Source: Acidulodesulfobacterium_A sp049965795 (lineage in GTDB: Bacteria > SZUA-79 > Acidulodesulfobacterales > Acidulodesulfobacteraceae). Taken from it: a stretch of 32,702 bases of DNA. The notes below the pieces were generated by a model. That model had not been told where the DNA came from. It saw nothing but the letters and a program-made list of their open reading frames with translations, and did not search any database. The stretch spans positions 1-32,702 of the forward strand of contig JBMFVW010000018.1 in the NCBI GenBank assembly GCA_049965795.1, written 5' to 3'. Shown in pieces: positions 1 through 7,609 of the stretch. The number at the start of each line of letters is the position of its first letter. Positions within the stretch are counted from its first letter, which is position 1. The position numbers and the translations under genes are program-made.

Positions 1-837
1 ATTAACGCCGCAAATAACGGCGTAAAAACTAACGTAAATATGGGCATTATAAACGCTCAAAACGCAAAAACGCTTATCGAAGATATTAAAAACAACGTTC
101 TTAATTCCGAAAATATTAAAAATTCTTCCGCAGAGGGTTTATCTTTGTCGGGCTCCGCTGCATCTTCGGTAATTAACGCTGCCGGCAGTTTAAAAGCCGG
201 AGATTCGGGAACTTTATCTTCCAACCTTTTCGGCGCAGCAGGTTCGTCCGTTTCAGGCGCAGCAGGTTCCGGTTCGCTTTCGGCTTCAGGCGGCAATTCA
301 GCAGGTTTCGGCTTGACGGGCAGCGGCGTGTCAGGGCTCGAAGACGACGCCGCAGGGGAAACCGCCGCTTCTTTGACTATCAACTCGGTTATGTTCATGC
401 TGAGAAGAAACGTTCAGTCGGCTACTATTACTTTAAATCCGGCTTCGCTAGGCTCGGTCAAAATAAATATTTCGTTAAATCCGGCCAATTCTTTGAACGC
501 ATTTAATCAAGCTGTTTCCGGCGGCGCTATAACCGTCAATATGCTTGCTCAAAACGAAGCGGCAAAAAATGCGATTCAGGCATCTTCGGATTCTCTCCAA
601 AACGCTCTTAAAAATCAGGGTTTTTCCACGATAAACTTGAATATAAGCACCGGTTCGGGTTATAATAACGGAAACGGCGGCGGTGCAAACGAGTCTTTTA
701 ATAATTCTTTTGAGTCCGGCGTTTCGGGTTATAATTCGAGGTTTTCAAACGGAACGGCAGAAACGCAAGCGGTTTCAGCCGGAGCAAACGGTTTAAGATA
801 CGGTAATCCAAATGCTTTAGTGGATTATTTCGTATAA
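1..837 (+). CDS. fliK: Flagellar hook-length control protein FliK, 3' part
   Basis: The reading frame is open from base 1 (INAANNGVKT...), so the gene starts upstream and only the C-terminal 278 residues are seen; the ATG at 40 is internal. FliK is a secreted molecular ruler that, with FlhB, switches export from hook to filament substrates. The first ~115 visible residues are Ser/Gly/Ala/Asn-rich low complexity, typical of the FliK ruler. A conserved Flg_hook-type domain follows: ATITLNPASLGSVKINISL, then a ~90-residue segment with AAKNAIQASSDSLQNALKNQG matching the family pattern of L-x-P-x-x-LG followed by a helix and L-x-x-x-L-x-x-x-G. The tail is again Gly/Asn/Ser-rich. FliJ follows after 66 bp. 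A second FliK-type gene lies at 23300-24397. Confidence 0.85.
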   Translation: MNAANNGVKTNVNMGIINAQNAKTLIEDIKNNVLNSENIKNSSAEGLSLSGSAASSVINAAGSLKAGDSGTLSSNLFGAAGSSVSGAAGSGSLSASGGNSAGFGLTGSGVSGLEDDAAGETAASLTINSVMFMLRRNVQSATITLNPASLGSVKINISLNPANSLNAFNQAVSGGAITVNMLAQNEAAKNAIQASSDSLQNALKNQGFSTINLNISTGSGYNNGNGGGANESFNNSFESGVSGYNSRFSNGTAETQAVSAGANGLRYGNPNALVDYFV

Positions 838-855
838 ATTTAAAAACGCACGTAT

Positions 856-885
856 GACGCGGGAAAGAGGAATTTAATTCCGTCC
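856..885. repeat. Degenerate intergenic palindromic repeat, AATT-core type
   Basis: The gap between fliK and fliJ holds an imperfect palindrome around GGAATTTAATTCC (869-881) followed by GTCC. The core GAATT-N-AATT recurs in other intergenic gaps of this window at about 6341-6395, 12103-12131, 22967-22995 and 26965-26996. This copy is decayed: the right arm keeps AATTCCGTCC, the left arm does not pair beyond GGAATT. Confidence 0.5.
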
Positions 886-903
886 ATTGAAGCAAATTAA
901 CCT

Positions 904-1335
904 ATGGCCTTTAAATTTCAGAACATATTAAACCACCGAAAAACGATTCTAGATAAAAAATACGCCGAACTTTCCGAAGTTCAGAAACGGGTTGCGCTGA
1001 TAAATTTAGCTATATTCGACGTTCAAAAATCTTTGCAGTCTTTTAATGAATCGTATTCGGCGCAGATTGCCGGTATCTCCGATATATACGGCTACAATAT
1101 GCTTGAATCCGGATACAAATCTCTTCAGTCTAAACTGAAAGAACTGCTTTTTGCTCAAGAAACGGCAGAGCGAGAACTTGAAATTAAAAAAAAATCCGTT
1201 ATTCAAGCTAAAATGGAATATGAAAAAATAAATAAACTTAAAGAAAAACATCTTGCGATAGATAAAATTAACGAATTAAAAAGGGAAGAAGCCGCAGTTT
1301 CGGATTTTGCTTCCAACCGTTTTATAAGAGAATAA
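904..1335 (+). CDS. fliJ: Flagellar export protein FliJ
   Basis: 143 residues, the usual FliJ size. The start MAFKFQNILNHRKTILDKK fits the family pattern (a short F-x-[FL]-x-x-[VIL]-L motif, then a long basic coiled coil). The rest is almost all charged helix with heptad-like spacing and no membrane segment. FliJ acts in the cytoplasm as the central stalk of the FliI ATPase ring, coupling it to FlhA and escorting chaperones. It lies between fliK and a motE-like gene; fliI and fliH are presumably upstream of the window. The ATG at 904 follows CCT with no strong Shine-Dalgarno sequence. The call rests on size, coiled-coil character, N-terminus and context, since FliJ conserves poorly. Confidence 0.85.
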   Translation: MAFKFQNILNHRKTILDKKYAELSEVQKRVALINLAIFDVQKSLQSFNESYSAQIAGISDIYGYNMLESGYKSLQSKLKELLFAQETAERELEIKKKSVIQAKMEYEKINKLKEKHLAIDKINELKREEAAVSDFASNRFIRE

Positions 1336-1354
1336 ATACTATAATATATATAAT

Positions 1355-1780
1355 ATGAAGAAAACAATAACAGTCGGCGGTAAGTTAATAAGAGTAATCG
1401 GCGTTTTAGCTTTTATCCTTCTTCCGTTTTACGCGTGCTTCTGTTTCAAGCCGGCTTCGGCTTATGCTTCAAGCGCTTCCGCGGAAAAGCAGGAGGTTAA
1501 AGTCCTTAAAGAGCAGATAAAATCCGAAGTAAAGCAGTTAAAAGAGATAGAGTCTAAAATCCATCACATAAAAGCCGCCCAGCAAGCCAAAATAAAAAAT
1601 TTAATTCCGGTTTATTCTTCCATGAGTCCAAGGAAAGCCGCCGCTATCCTTCCGGGCATTAATAAAAGCGTCGCAATATACATTTTGTCGCACATGACCG
1701 CAAAGACCGCTTCAGCCGTAATTTCAAGGATGCCCGTAAAATCCGCTATTTTTTTCACCAATGCCATAGCCGGCAAATAA
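1355..1780 (+). CDS. motE: MotE-like flagellar motor chaperone
   Basis: 141 residues. A hydrophobic N-terminal segment (about residues 12-30) serves as signal anchor, followed by a short coiled coil (KQEVKVLKEQIKSEVKQLKE) and a C-terminal segment beginning MSPRKAAAILPGI and continuing to MTAKTASAVISRMP. The pattern M-x-P-x-x-A-A-x-I-L with a second M-x-x-x-x-A-x-x-x-[LIM] half is the MgtE_N-like domain of MotE, a periplasmic chaperone for the stator-associated protein MotC in alphaproteobacteria. In many Gram-negative clusters a homologue sits directly after fliJ, as here (19 bp gap). Its client is unknown outside alphaproteobacteria; no stator genes are in the window. It may be the last gene of its operon, since a 348 bp non-coding stretch follows. 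Confidence 0.7.
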   Translation: MKKTITVGGKLIRVIGVLAFILLPFYACFCFKPASAYASSASAEKQEVKVLKEQIKSEVKQLKEIESKIHHIKAAQQAKIKNLIPVYSSMSPRKAAAILPGINKSVAIYILSHMTAKTASAVISRMPVKSAIFFTNAIAGK

Positions 1781-2128
1781 TATAATATATACCGATTAAA
1801 ACTGCCGGATTAATTTTCCGCAATCAAAAAACTCTATTACGCCTTCATTTAAAAATTGCTATTGAGTATAAAATCTATTAAAATTAATTTAAATTATTTG
1901 ACGAAAAATTAGATAGCGTCAGAAAAATGACGATATTTAATACTTTTCCCAATAGATGTTTATACGGTTTAAATAATCTATCAGCTTGTCATATTTTAAT
2001 AAGATGTTGATTTTGTTAAATTATTAGATTAAAATTACATAAATATAATAATTTTAAACAATATGGCATAAATATTGCATAGTCTATTTACAAGGATATT
2101 TGTATAAATTTAATTTTGGAGGCGGTTT
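1781..2128. other. Gene-free AT-rich spacer between motE and fliL
   Basis: 348 bp without a credible ORF on either strand. It begins with a weak inverted repeat, CCGGCA (1770-1775) and TGCCGG (1803-1808), overlapping the motE stop; no T-run follows, so it is not called a terminator. The rest is very AT-rich and ends in a sigma-54-type promoter (2064-2079) and a good Shine-Dalgarno sequence (GGAGGCGG, just before the fliL ATG). The long AT-rich upstream part would suit bending or activator binding, but no defined activator site was recognised. Confidence 0.6.
2064..2079 (+). promoter_or_regulatory. Sigma-54 (RpoN) promoter upstream of fliL
   Basis: TGGCATAAATATTGCA matches the -24/-12 consensus TGGCAYRN4TTGCW at every specified position, with GG and GC at the required spacing. 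Transcription would start near 2090, leaving a leader of about 40 nt before the fliL ATG at 2129. Sigma-54 control of middle flagellar genes is well known in Vibrio, Pseudomonas, Caulobacter and Campylobacter. The matching activator (FlrC/FlgR type) is not in this window. A second match lies at 26045-26060. Confidence 0.85.
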
Positions 2129-2671
2129 ATGGCTGTCAACGATAACGGCAAAACTAAAAAGGAGATGGGCAGCGGCGACGACGAAGAAATGTCGACTATC
2201 TCGCAGTTAGAGGCATCTAAAAAAAAAGGCGGAAAGAAAAAACTATTGTTTATTATTATTCCGCTTTTGCTTATACTGGGAGGCGGCGGTTTCGCTGCTT
2301 ACCATTTTTTATTGGCAAAAAAGGGTAAAACTCAGGTTAATAAACCGGCGGCTCTTTCCAATATGCAGCCGGGACCTATGATGAAACTTAAGTCGTTTTT
2401 GACTAATCTTGCAAACACGAACAGAACGGCTTACGTAAAAGTTTCTATGTCTATAGAACTAAAGCCGGGCGCTAACGTAGCCACATTTAAACAGCTTACG
2501 CCCCAGGTAAGAAACCGTATAATCATGATTTTAAGTTCTAAAACGTCTAAAGAAATAAAAAGTCCGCAAGGACAGCTATCTTTAAGGCACCAGATAGCGA
2601 GGAGCCTTAATCAGCTTCTTGGAGACGGTACCGTAACAGGCGTATATTTCAATAATTATTTAGTTCAATAA
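2129..2671 (+). CDS. fliL: Flagellar basal-body protein FliL
   Basis: 180 residues. A cytoplasmic N-terminus with a Lys-rich patch (KKGGKKK) precedes one transmembrane helix (about residues 38-61, LLFIIIPLLLILGGGG) and a periplasmic domain. The C-terminal part carries the family pattern RNRIIMILSSKTSKEIKSP followed by LRHQIARSLNQLL. FliL is an inner-membrane protein surrounding the stator units that supports motor torque or stability. It is the first gene after the sigma-54 promoter and has a strong Shine-Dalgarno sequence. FliM follows after 7 bp, the common fliL-fliM-fliN order. Confidence 0.93.
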   Translation: MAVNDNGKTKKEMGSGDDEEMSTISQLEASKKKGGKKKLLFIIIPLLLILGGGGFAAYHFLLAKKGKTQVNKPAALSNMQPGPMMKLKSFLTNLANTNRTAYVKVSMSIELKPGANVATFKQLTPQVRNRIIMILSSKTSKEIKSPQGQLSLRHQIARSLNQLLGDGTVTGVYFNNYLVQ

Positions 2672-2678
2672 AAAAAAT

Positions 2679-3671
2679 ATGGCTGAAATATTATCACAGG
2701 ACGAAGTTAACGCTCTGCTGAGAGGCATATCTTCCGGAGCGATAGAATCGGAAAAAAAAGAGGAAAACGCCGGGGGTATTAAATCATACGATTTAACTTC
2801 TCAGGATAGGATAGTCAGGGGCAGGATGCCCACTCTCGAAATAATCAACGAAAGATTTGCCCGTCTTTTAAGAAACGATTTGACCTCCGCCCTCAGAAAA
2901 GTTGCGGAAATAACGGCTACTTCCGTTGATATGCAGAAATTCGGGGAGTTTTTAAAAAATATTCCGCTTCCTACGAGCCTGACTATTTTTAAAATGCCGC
3001 CTCTTCGCGGCTATGCTATTTTCGTTTTAGACGCAAGATTGGTATATAATCTGATAGATATTTTTTTCGGCGGCACTACCGACCTGCACGTAAAAATAGA
3101 AGGAAGGGATTTTTCGCCAATTGAAAATAAGCTGATTAAAAAAATAACCGATATGGCTTTCAATGCTATGAAAACCGCATGGACTCCTGTTTCGCCTATA
3201 GAAATAGAATTTCAAAGAAGCGAAATAAATCCTCAGTTTGCTACTATAGTTACACCTACGGAGGTCGTAATTATAAGCAGATTCGAGGTGGACATAGAAG
3301 GCGCCGTTTCTAAGTTCATGATATGCATACCTTATTCTATGATAGAACCGATTAAAGAAAAACTTTACAGCGGATTTCAAAGCGAACAGCTTGAAGTCGA
3401 TCACAGATGGATAGAAAGATTTAAAGAAAGACTTAAAGAATCGGAACTTAATATAAGAGTAGATGTCGGAAAGACGAGTATAAACTCCCGCGATTTTTTG
3501 AAAATCAAAAAAGGCGACGTCATCGTGTTAGACAAAAGAATAGAAGATCCGTTAGTGGTGGATATAGAAAACCTGCCAAAATTTATTGCTTATCCGGGTA
3601 AAATAAACAATAATTTTGCCGTAAAAATAATTTCCGACATACCGTTGGGCAAAGAGGGCTATTATGAGTGA
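2679..3671 (+). CDS. fliM: Flagellar motor switch protein FliM
   Basis: 330 residues, a normal FliM length. The N-terminus MAEILSQDEVNALLRGI is the conserved segment that binds phosphorylated CheY. The middle domain (about residues 40-225) holds the GG pair in FFGGTTD (G131-G132), which contacts FliG in known FliMs. The C-terminal ~75 residues form a SpoA/FliN-like domain (VDVGKTSINSRDFLKIKKGD). FliM builds the middle of the cytoplasmic C-ring and relays CheY-P binding to rotation reversal. The gene overlaps fliN by 8 bp, implying translational coupling. Confidence 0.96.
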   Translation: MAEILSQDEVNALLRGISSGAIESEKKEENAGGIKSYDLTSQDRIVRGRMPTLEIINERFARLLRNDLTSALRKVAEITATSVDMQKFGEFLKNIPLPTSLTIFKMPPLRGYAIFVLDARLVYNLIDIFFGGTTDLHVKIEGRDFSPIENKLIKKITDMAFNAMKTAWTPVSPIEIEFQRSEINPQFATIVTPTEVVIISRFEVDIEGAVSKFMICIPYSMIEPIKEKLYSGFQSEQLEVDHRWIERFKERLKESELNIRVDVGKTSINSRDFLKIKKGDVIVLDKRIEDPLVVDIENLPKFIAYPGKINNNFAVKIISDIPLGKEGYYE

Positions 3672-4278
3672 AGAAAATAAGACCGAAGAATTAGAAAAAA
3701 AAGCGGGAGAAGGCGTTCAGGATAAGGAAACCGCTGCGCCTCCTGATGACGAAGACGACAATATCAGCTGGGATGATGCTTTTAAAGAGGAAGAAGCGGC
3801 TAATGCCGGCGCAGGAGCAAATGCTTCCTCCGAAAGCGCACCGGCGGAACAAAGCAAAACGGGAAACGGCACCGGAACAGCCGGAGCATCTGACGCTTTA
3901 GATTTAGGGGTCGAAGATATTAAGCCTTCAAAAAATGAAACTGCGCCGCCCGCCCCTAAGAAACCCGTAAAAAAATTAGAATTTGCGTCGTTCGACGAAT
4001 CCGATAAAACCACCGAACCGCCAAAAAATTTAGATTTTATTCTCGATATACCTCTTACTATATCGGTAGAACTGGGAAGGACAAAGATGGTTATCAACGA
4101 TATGCTTCAGCTTGGACAGGGTTCGGTCATAGAACTTGCAAAACTTGCCGGCGAGCCTTTGGATATATATGTTAACGGCAAACTTATGGCGAGGGGGGAG
4201 GTCGTTTTGGTCAACGATAAATTCGGCGTCAGGCTGACGGACATTATAAGTCCGGTAGAAAGAGTTAAAAAACTTTAA
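3664..4278 (+). CDS. fliN: Flagellar motor switch protein FliN with long N-terminal extension
   Basis: 204 residues. Only the last ~78 (from L127; LDIPLTISVELGRTKM, then GSVIELAKLAGEPLDIYVNG and GVRLTDI) form the SpoA domain typical of FliN, which is often a protein of ~80-140 residues. The first ~125 residues are acidic then Ala/Pro-rich (EEKKAGEGVQ..., DNISWDDAF, APPAPKKP) and look disordered. They lack the CheC-like phosphatase motifs expected of FliY, so FliN with an acidic tail is preferred. FliN polymerises at the base of the C-ring and binds the export ATPase regulator FliH. It overlaps fliM, and fliO starts 1 bp after its stop. Confidence 0.93.
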   Translation: MSEENKTEELEKKAGEGVQDKETAAPPDDEDDNISWDDAFKEEEAANAGAGANASSESAPAEQSKTGNGTGTAGASDALDLGVEDIKPSKNETAPPAPKKPVKKLEFASFDESDKTTEPPKNLDFILDIPLTISVELGRTKMVINDMLQLGQGSVIELAKLAGEPLDIYVNGKLMARGEVVLVNDKFGVRLTDIISPVERVKKL

Positions 4279-4279
4279 T

Positions 4280-5629
4280 ATGTTTAATATACTTAATATG
4301 AATAAAATTAAATCGTTTTTTTATATTTTTTGTTTTATTTCGGCGGTTTTGGTTTTTTTTGCCGCCGCCTTTAATAAAGCATATGCCGAAAACGTTTTGA
4401 CGCTAAAAGGAATTTCGGTTTCGGAAAGCAGAAAAAACAATTCTTATTTTATATGGTTCAAATTTAACGGAAAACCGCAAAAAGTTTTAAAAAATATGGT
4501 TTTTAAAAAATACGGATTTGAAGCCGTTTTTAATAATACGGATTCTTATGGAACCGCACGGCAGTCCAAGTTCGTAAATTTTAAAGGCAGCAGGCTTTTT
4601 AAGGCTGCCGAAATTATACCGGCTGGCAATTCTGAGTTGGATGCCGTCGTTTATTTTAATAAAAATCTTAGAATAGCACGGAAAGACGTTTTTGCTTCTT
4701 TTTACCGCAATTATTTAGTTATTAAAATAGTCCACGATTTTCCGGCCGATATATTTAAAAACGTAGGCAAGAAAAATGCCGTTTTGGTTAATAGCGCCGC
4801 CGCAGGTAAAATTAATAAAGCAAAATCGAAAAATCCTCCTAAACCTGAACCTTCCGGCAAGCCAAATGCCGGCGCTTTTTCCAATGCAAAACATTTAAAT
4901 TTAAAAAATTCTTCTTTAAAAAATCCGGCCGGTTTAAATATGGGTCTTGAAGCCGTTAAAACCGTAGTATATTTAGCGCTTATAATAGGCATGATTTACG
5001 GCATATATTTCTTTATGAATAAATTCAGAAACAGGGTTTCCGCGAAAGAAAAAATAAACAGCCTGAAAATAATATCATCTATTAATCTAGGCAATAAAAA
5101 ATCTATTCTGCTGATAGGAGTAAATAAAGAATTTTTTTTAGTAGGAGTTTCGCCTTCCAATATTCAGATGATAGGACGTTTAGATGGAGTTCCGGCTCTG
5201 CAAAATTCCGTAATTTCCGATTATTCAGACCGCCAAGACAAAACTCCGGCAAAAGAAATAAAAGAATCGAAAGAAATTAAAGGAAAAAGCGCCAAACAAT
5301 TCAGCCCTGAAGTTTATGCGGAATACGATGAAACGCCAGTTTACGGGAACGCCGGTTTGGACGATGCCGGAAATGTTTTAAACACTCCGTTCGTCAGTTC
5401 TTCGCCCGCCGTAAAAACCTACGGCAGATTTGCGGACGTTATGAGGGAAAAGGTCGGCGGAAGATCGGATCATCCCGAAAATGCCGCCGCAGATGCTTTA
5501 GATAAATCCGGCAAAGTAAAAAATATCAACGAAGCCAAATTTAAAAACAAAGCCGATAATATATTTTTTGATATAGAAGAAAGACTTAAAGGGTTGATGG
5601 AGAGCGATGTTAAAAGTAAAAAGCTTTAA
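4280..5629 (+). CDS. fliO: FliO, unusually long, with periplasmic N-terminal domain
   Basis: 449 residues, much longer than the usual FliO (about 100-150). The order is: signal-like helix (residues ~10-35, ending in AYAEN); a β-rich periplasmic segment of ~110 residues (VLTLKGISVSESRKN to NYLVIKIVHDFPA), which resembles AMIN-type domains; a Lys/Pro/Asn linker; a transmembrane helix (about 228-248, VVYLALIIGMIYGIYFF); the FliO core (LKIISSINLGNKKSILLIGV, FFLVGVSPSNIQMIG); and a charged ~130-residue cytoplasmic tail. FliO helps FliP assemble into the export-gate core. ATG 4280 is chosen because it directly follows the fliN stop; ATG 4298 is also possible. The 3' end overlaps fliP by 23 bp. Confidence 0.85.
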   Translation: MFNILNMNKIKSFFYIFCFISAVLVFFAAAFNKAYAENVLTLKGISVSESRKNNSYFIWFKFNGKPQKVLKNMVFKKYGFEAVFNNTDSYGTARQSKFVNFKGSRLFKAAEIIPAGNSELDAVVYFNKNLRIARKDVFASFYRNYLVIKIVHDFPADIFKNVGKKNAVLVNSAAAGKINKAKSKNPPKPEPSGKPNAGAFSNAKHLNLKNSSLKNPAGLNMGLEAVKTVVYLALIIGMIYGIYFFMNKFRNRVSAKEKINSLKIISSINLGNKKSILLIGVNKEFFLVGVSPSNIQMIGRLDGVPALQNSVISDYSDRQDKTPAKEIKESKEIKGKSAKQFSPEVYAEYDETPVYGNAGLDDAGNVLNTPFVSSSPAVKTYGRFADVMREKVGGRSDHPENAAADALDKSGKVKNINEAKFKNKADNIFFDIEERLKGLMESDVKSKKL

Positions 5630-6317
5630 AAACACTTCGCTTTTAGCTTTGCCTGCAATAACTATGACGGGTCATGCCGCACATTCGCAGGTATCTATGC
5701 TTATCCAGATACTTCTTATTTTCACGGTCATTTCGATAGCTCCTTCCATACTGATTATGATGACTTCGTTCGTCAGGATAGTCGTGGTATTGTCGTTTCT
5801 AAGAACTTCCATGGGGCTTACGACGGAACCGCCTAATCAGGTCATAATAGGGTTAAGTCTTTTTCTTACATTTTTTATAATGGCGCCGGTTATAAGTTCG
5901 GTATATAAAAATGCTTACGTTCCCTACAGCAAAGGCTTTATAGGAATTAAAAAAGCTTATAAAATAGGAATTCAGCCGGTAAGGGGTTTTATGCTAAAAC
6001 AGACTAGACTTAAAGATTTGGAACTTTTCGTTAAAATGTCTAAAATAAAAAATATTAAATCGCCTAAAGACGTGCCGACTTACGTTCTCGTGCCGGCATT
6101 TATAGTGAGCGAACTTACTACTGCGTTCGAGATAAGTTTTCTTATATACCTTCCTTTTTTGATATTGGATCTTGTAGTTTCAAGTCTTTTAATGTCGATG
6201 GGAATGATGATGCTGCCGCCGACCATGATATCGCTTCCTTTTAAGCTCATGCTTTTCGTTATGGTAAACGGCTGGTATTTGGTAATAGGTTCGCTTGTGC
6301 AGAGTTTTCATACTTAG
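5607..6317 (+). CDS. fliP: Flagellar export gate protein FliP
   Basis: 236 residues, multi-pass inner-membrane protein. Family hallmarks are LIMMTSFVRIVVVLSFLR, the PPNQVIIGLSLFLTFFIMAP block, and the C-terminal half with YVLVPAFIVSELTTAFEIS and MMMLPPTMISLPFK. FliP pentamers with FliQ and FliR form the export channel core in the MS ring. The N-terminus (LLALPAITMTGHAAHS) may act as a cleavable signal, as known for some FliPs. The start at 5607 lies inside fliO. An internal ATG at 5664 would remove the signal-like part and is less likely. Confidence 0.95.
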   Translation: MLKVKSFKNTSLLALPAITMTGHAAHSQVSMLIQILLIFTVISIAPSILIMMTSFVRIVVVLSFLRTSMGLTTEPPNQVIIGLSLFLTFFIMAPVISSVYKNAYVPYSKGFIGIKKAYKIGIQPVRGFMLKQTRLKDLELFVKMSKIKNIKSPKDVPTYVLVPAFIVSELTTAFEISFLIYLPFLILDLVVSSLLMSMGMMMLPPTMISLPFKLMLFVMVNGWYLVIGSLVQSFHT

Positions 6318-6485
6318 CGGTAAATTTGCTATAGGGATAGAATTCCGTCCTCTGTAGTTTTGCGATTTGCGGTGAAGGCGGACGGAATTGAATTTCCTCT
6401 TAACCCCCCTTCTTTTTAAAGGAGGGGAGTCGGCCGATGTCCGACGGGATGCTTCACCAAGTTAACTTTTAAATCTGACGAAAAT
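6318..6485. repeat. Composite intergenic repeat between fliP and fliQ
   Basis: 168 bp separates two genes that are usually almost adjacent. It contains inverted arms AATTCCGTCC (6341-6350) and GGACGGAATT (6380-6389) with a 29-nt loop, then AATTTCC. A second hairpin-capable stretch at 6404-6427 (CCCCCCTT, T-run, AAAGGAGGGG) follows. Similar modules recur at 12056-12082 and 25960-25980, and the AATT core recurs in several other gaps. This looks like a REP/MITE-type intergenic element. The hairpins could also weaken read-through into fliQ. Confidence 0.65.
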
Positions 6486-6764
6486 ATGTCTGCGGCGTTC
6501 GTTAATTTTATAATTCAAAAAGTAATACTTACGGTTTTATATTTAAGCGCGCCTCCGCTTATAGCGAGCCTTGCGATAGGAATACTTATAAGCATGTTTC
6601 AGGCCGTTACGCAGCTTCAGGACCAGACGCTTACTTTTGTTCCTAAAATTATTGTAGTTATAATAGTTTTGCTTATTTTCGGACCGTGGATGCTGAACGT
6701 TATGGGAAATTTTGCTACGGTAATTTTCTCTCATTTTCCGGAATATATAAGGGGAGGAAGCTGA
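6486..6764 (+). CDS. fliQ: Flagellar export gate protein FliQ
   Basis: 92 residues with two transmembrane hairpin helices (about 14-38 and 52-76). The family pattern is clear: APPLIASLAIGILISMFQAV, then TQLQDQTLTFVPKIIVV. FliQ surrounds the FliP-FliR core of the export gate. No convincing Shine-Dalgarno sequence is seen before the ATG (TCTGACGAAAATATG), perhaps because the repeat element replaced the native leader. The stop lies 1 bp before the fliR TTG start, so the pair is probably coupled. Confidence 0.95.
   Translation: MSAAFVNFIIQKVILTVLYLSAPPLIASLAIGILISMFQAVTQLQDQTLTFVPKIIVVIIVLLIFGPWMLNVMGNFATVIFSHFPEYIRGGS
6751..6760 (+). promoter_or_regulatory. Strong ribosome binding site deciding a TTG start for fliR
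   Basis: GGGGAGGAAG lies inside the fliQ 3' end. GGGGAGG ends 8 nt before TTG 6766. The next in-frame ATG of fliR (the M of EFMLIFF, residue 15) would cut into the first membrane segment and has no such site, so TTG is taken as the start. Confidence 0.7.
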
Positions 6765-6765
6765 T

Positions 6766-7560
6766 TTGCCGTCAATTATAATACATCGCTATCTTTTAAT
6801 CGAATTTATGCTGATATTTTTCAGGATTATTGCAATGATAGTCGCTCTTCCTTTTATAGGCAGTTCTTCCGTCCCGAACTGGGCAAAGATAGGCCTGGCT
6901 TTTTTCATGTCGTTAATAGTCTATCCTTTGGTAGTTAAAACCCAGATAATCCCCCACCTAAACTTGCCGGAGCTTATTTTAGCCGTTATTTCCCAAGCTC
7001 TAATAGGTATTATTTTCGGATTTTTAGTTCTTATAATTTTTACCGGCGTAGAAGTTGCAGGACAGCTTATAAGCATTCAGGTAGGTTTCGGAATGATAAG
7101 CCTTATAAACCCCCTTATGTCTAATCAGCAGGTTTCTTTAATATCGAATTTGCAGAACTACGTCGCTCTTATAATTTTTATCCAGACGTCCGCTTTTTTC
7201 TTTGTAATAGAAGGAATATACAGAAGTTTTCAAACTATCCCTCTGACTTTCGTAAATTTTTCGCCGCATATTTTTCAATATCTGGTGTTAAGGTCTAACG
7301 ACATTTTTTTAATAGGCTTGGATTTAAGCATCCCTATTGTTTTAGTAGCGGTTATATTAAACGTAATTATTGCTCTTATGGGAAGAATCGCGCCGCAATT
7401 TAATATTTTTGCAGTAGGTTTTCCTATAACTATAGCCGTCGGATTACTTATGCTTTATGTCAGCGTGCCCTATTTTACCGATTATGTAATGCAGTCTTTC
7501 GGCGGCTTAAAAACGGAATTTAATCATATGATAAATTATATGGTATATATTAAAAAATAA
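6766..7560 (+). CDS. fliR: Flagellar export gate protein FliR
   Basis: 264 residues, normal for FliR, with about six hydrophobic segments. Recognisable family features include FRIIAMIVALPFIGSSSVPN near the start, VEVAGQLISIQVGFGM in the middle and MGRIAPQFNIFAVGFP near the end. FliR completes the FliP5-FliQ4-FliR1 export gate in the inner membrane. Translation starts at TTG, one base after the fliQ stop, with a strong Shine-Dalgarno sequence. FlhB follows after 49 bp, a natural order because FliR and FlhB interact. Confidence 0.95.
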   Translation: MPSIIIHRYLLIEFMLIFFRIIAMIVALPFIGSSSVPNWAKIGLAFFMSLIVYPLVVKTQIIPHLNLPELILAVISQALIGIIFGFLVLIIFTGVEVAGQLISIQVGFGMISLINPLMSNQQVSLISNLQNYVALIIFIQTSAFFFVIEGIYRSFQTIPLTFVNFSPHIFQYLVLRSNDIFLIGLDLSIPIVLVAVILNVIIALMGRIAPQFNIFAVGFPITIAVGLLMLYVSVPYFTDYVMQSFGGLKTEFNHMINYMVYIKK

Positions 7561-7609
7561 CAGTAAAATAAAATACATAACAATTAATAATTAATGTAGT
7601 AAATTAAAA

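Noticed and set aside
57..398. 113-codon minus-strand ORF inside fliK
   Set aside because: Pro/Ala/Glu-rich mirror of the Ser/Ala/Gly-rich FliK ruler; the FliK frame is open from the window edge through a recognisable C-terminal domain.
1770..1808. Terminator after motE
   Set aside because: The CCGGCA/TGCCGG arms are only 6 bp with a 27-nt loop and no T-run.
3664..4278. FliY (FliN fused to a CheC-like phosphatase)
   Set aside because: The N-terminal extension is acidic and disordered-looking and shows no CheC phosphatase motif.
6405..6440. Sigma-28 promoter at TAAA...GCCGAT before fliQ
   Set aside because: The TAAA-to-GCCGAT spacing is only about 12 bp and both parts belong to the intergenic repeat.
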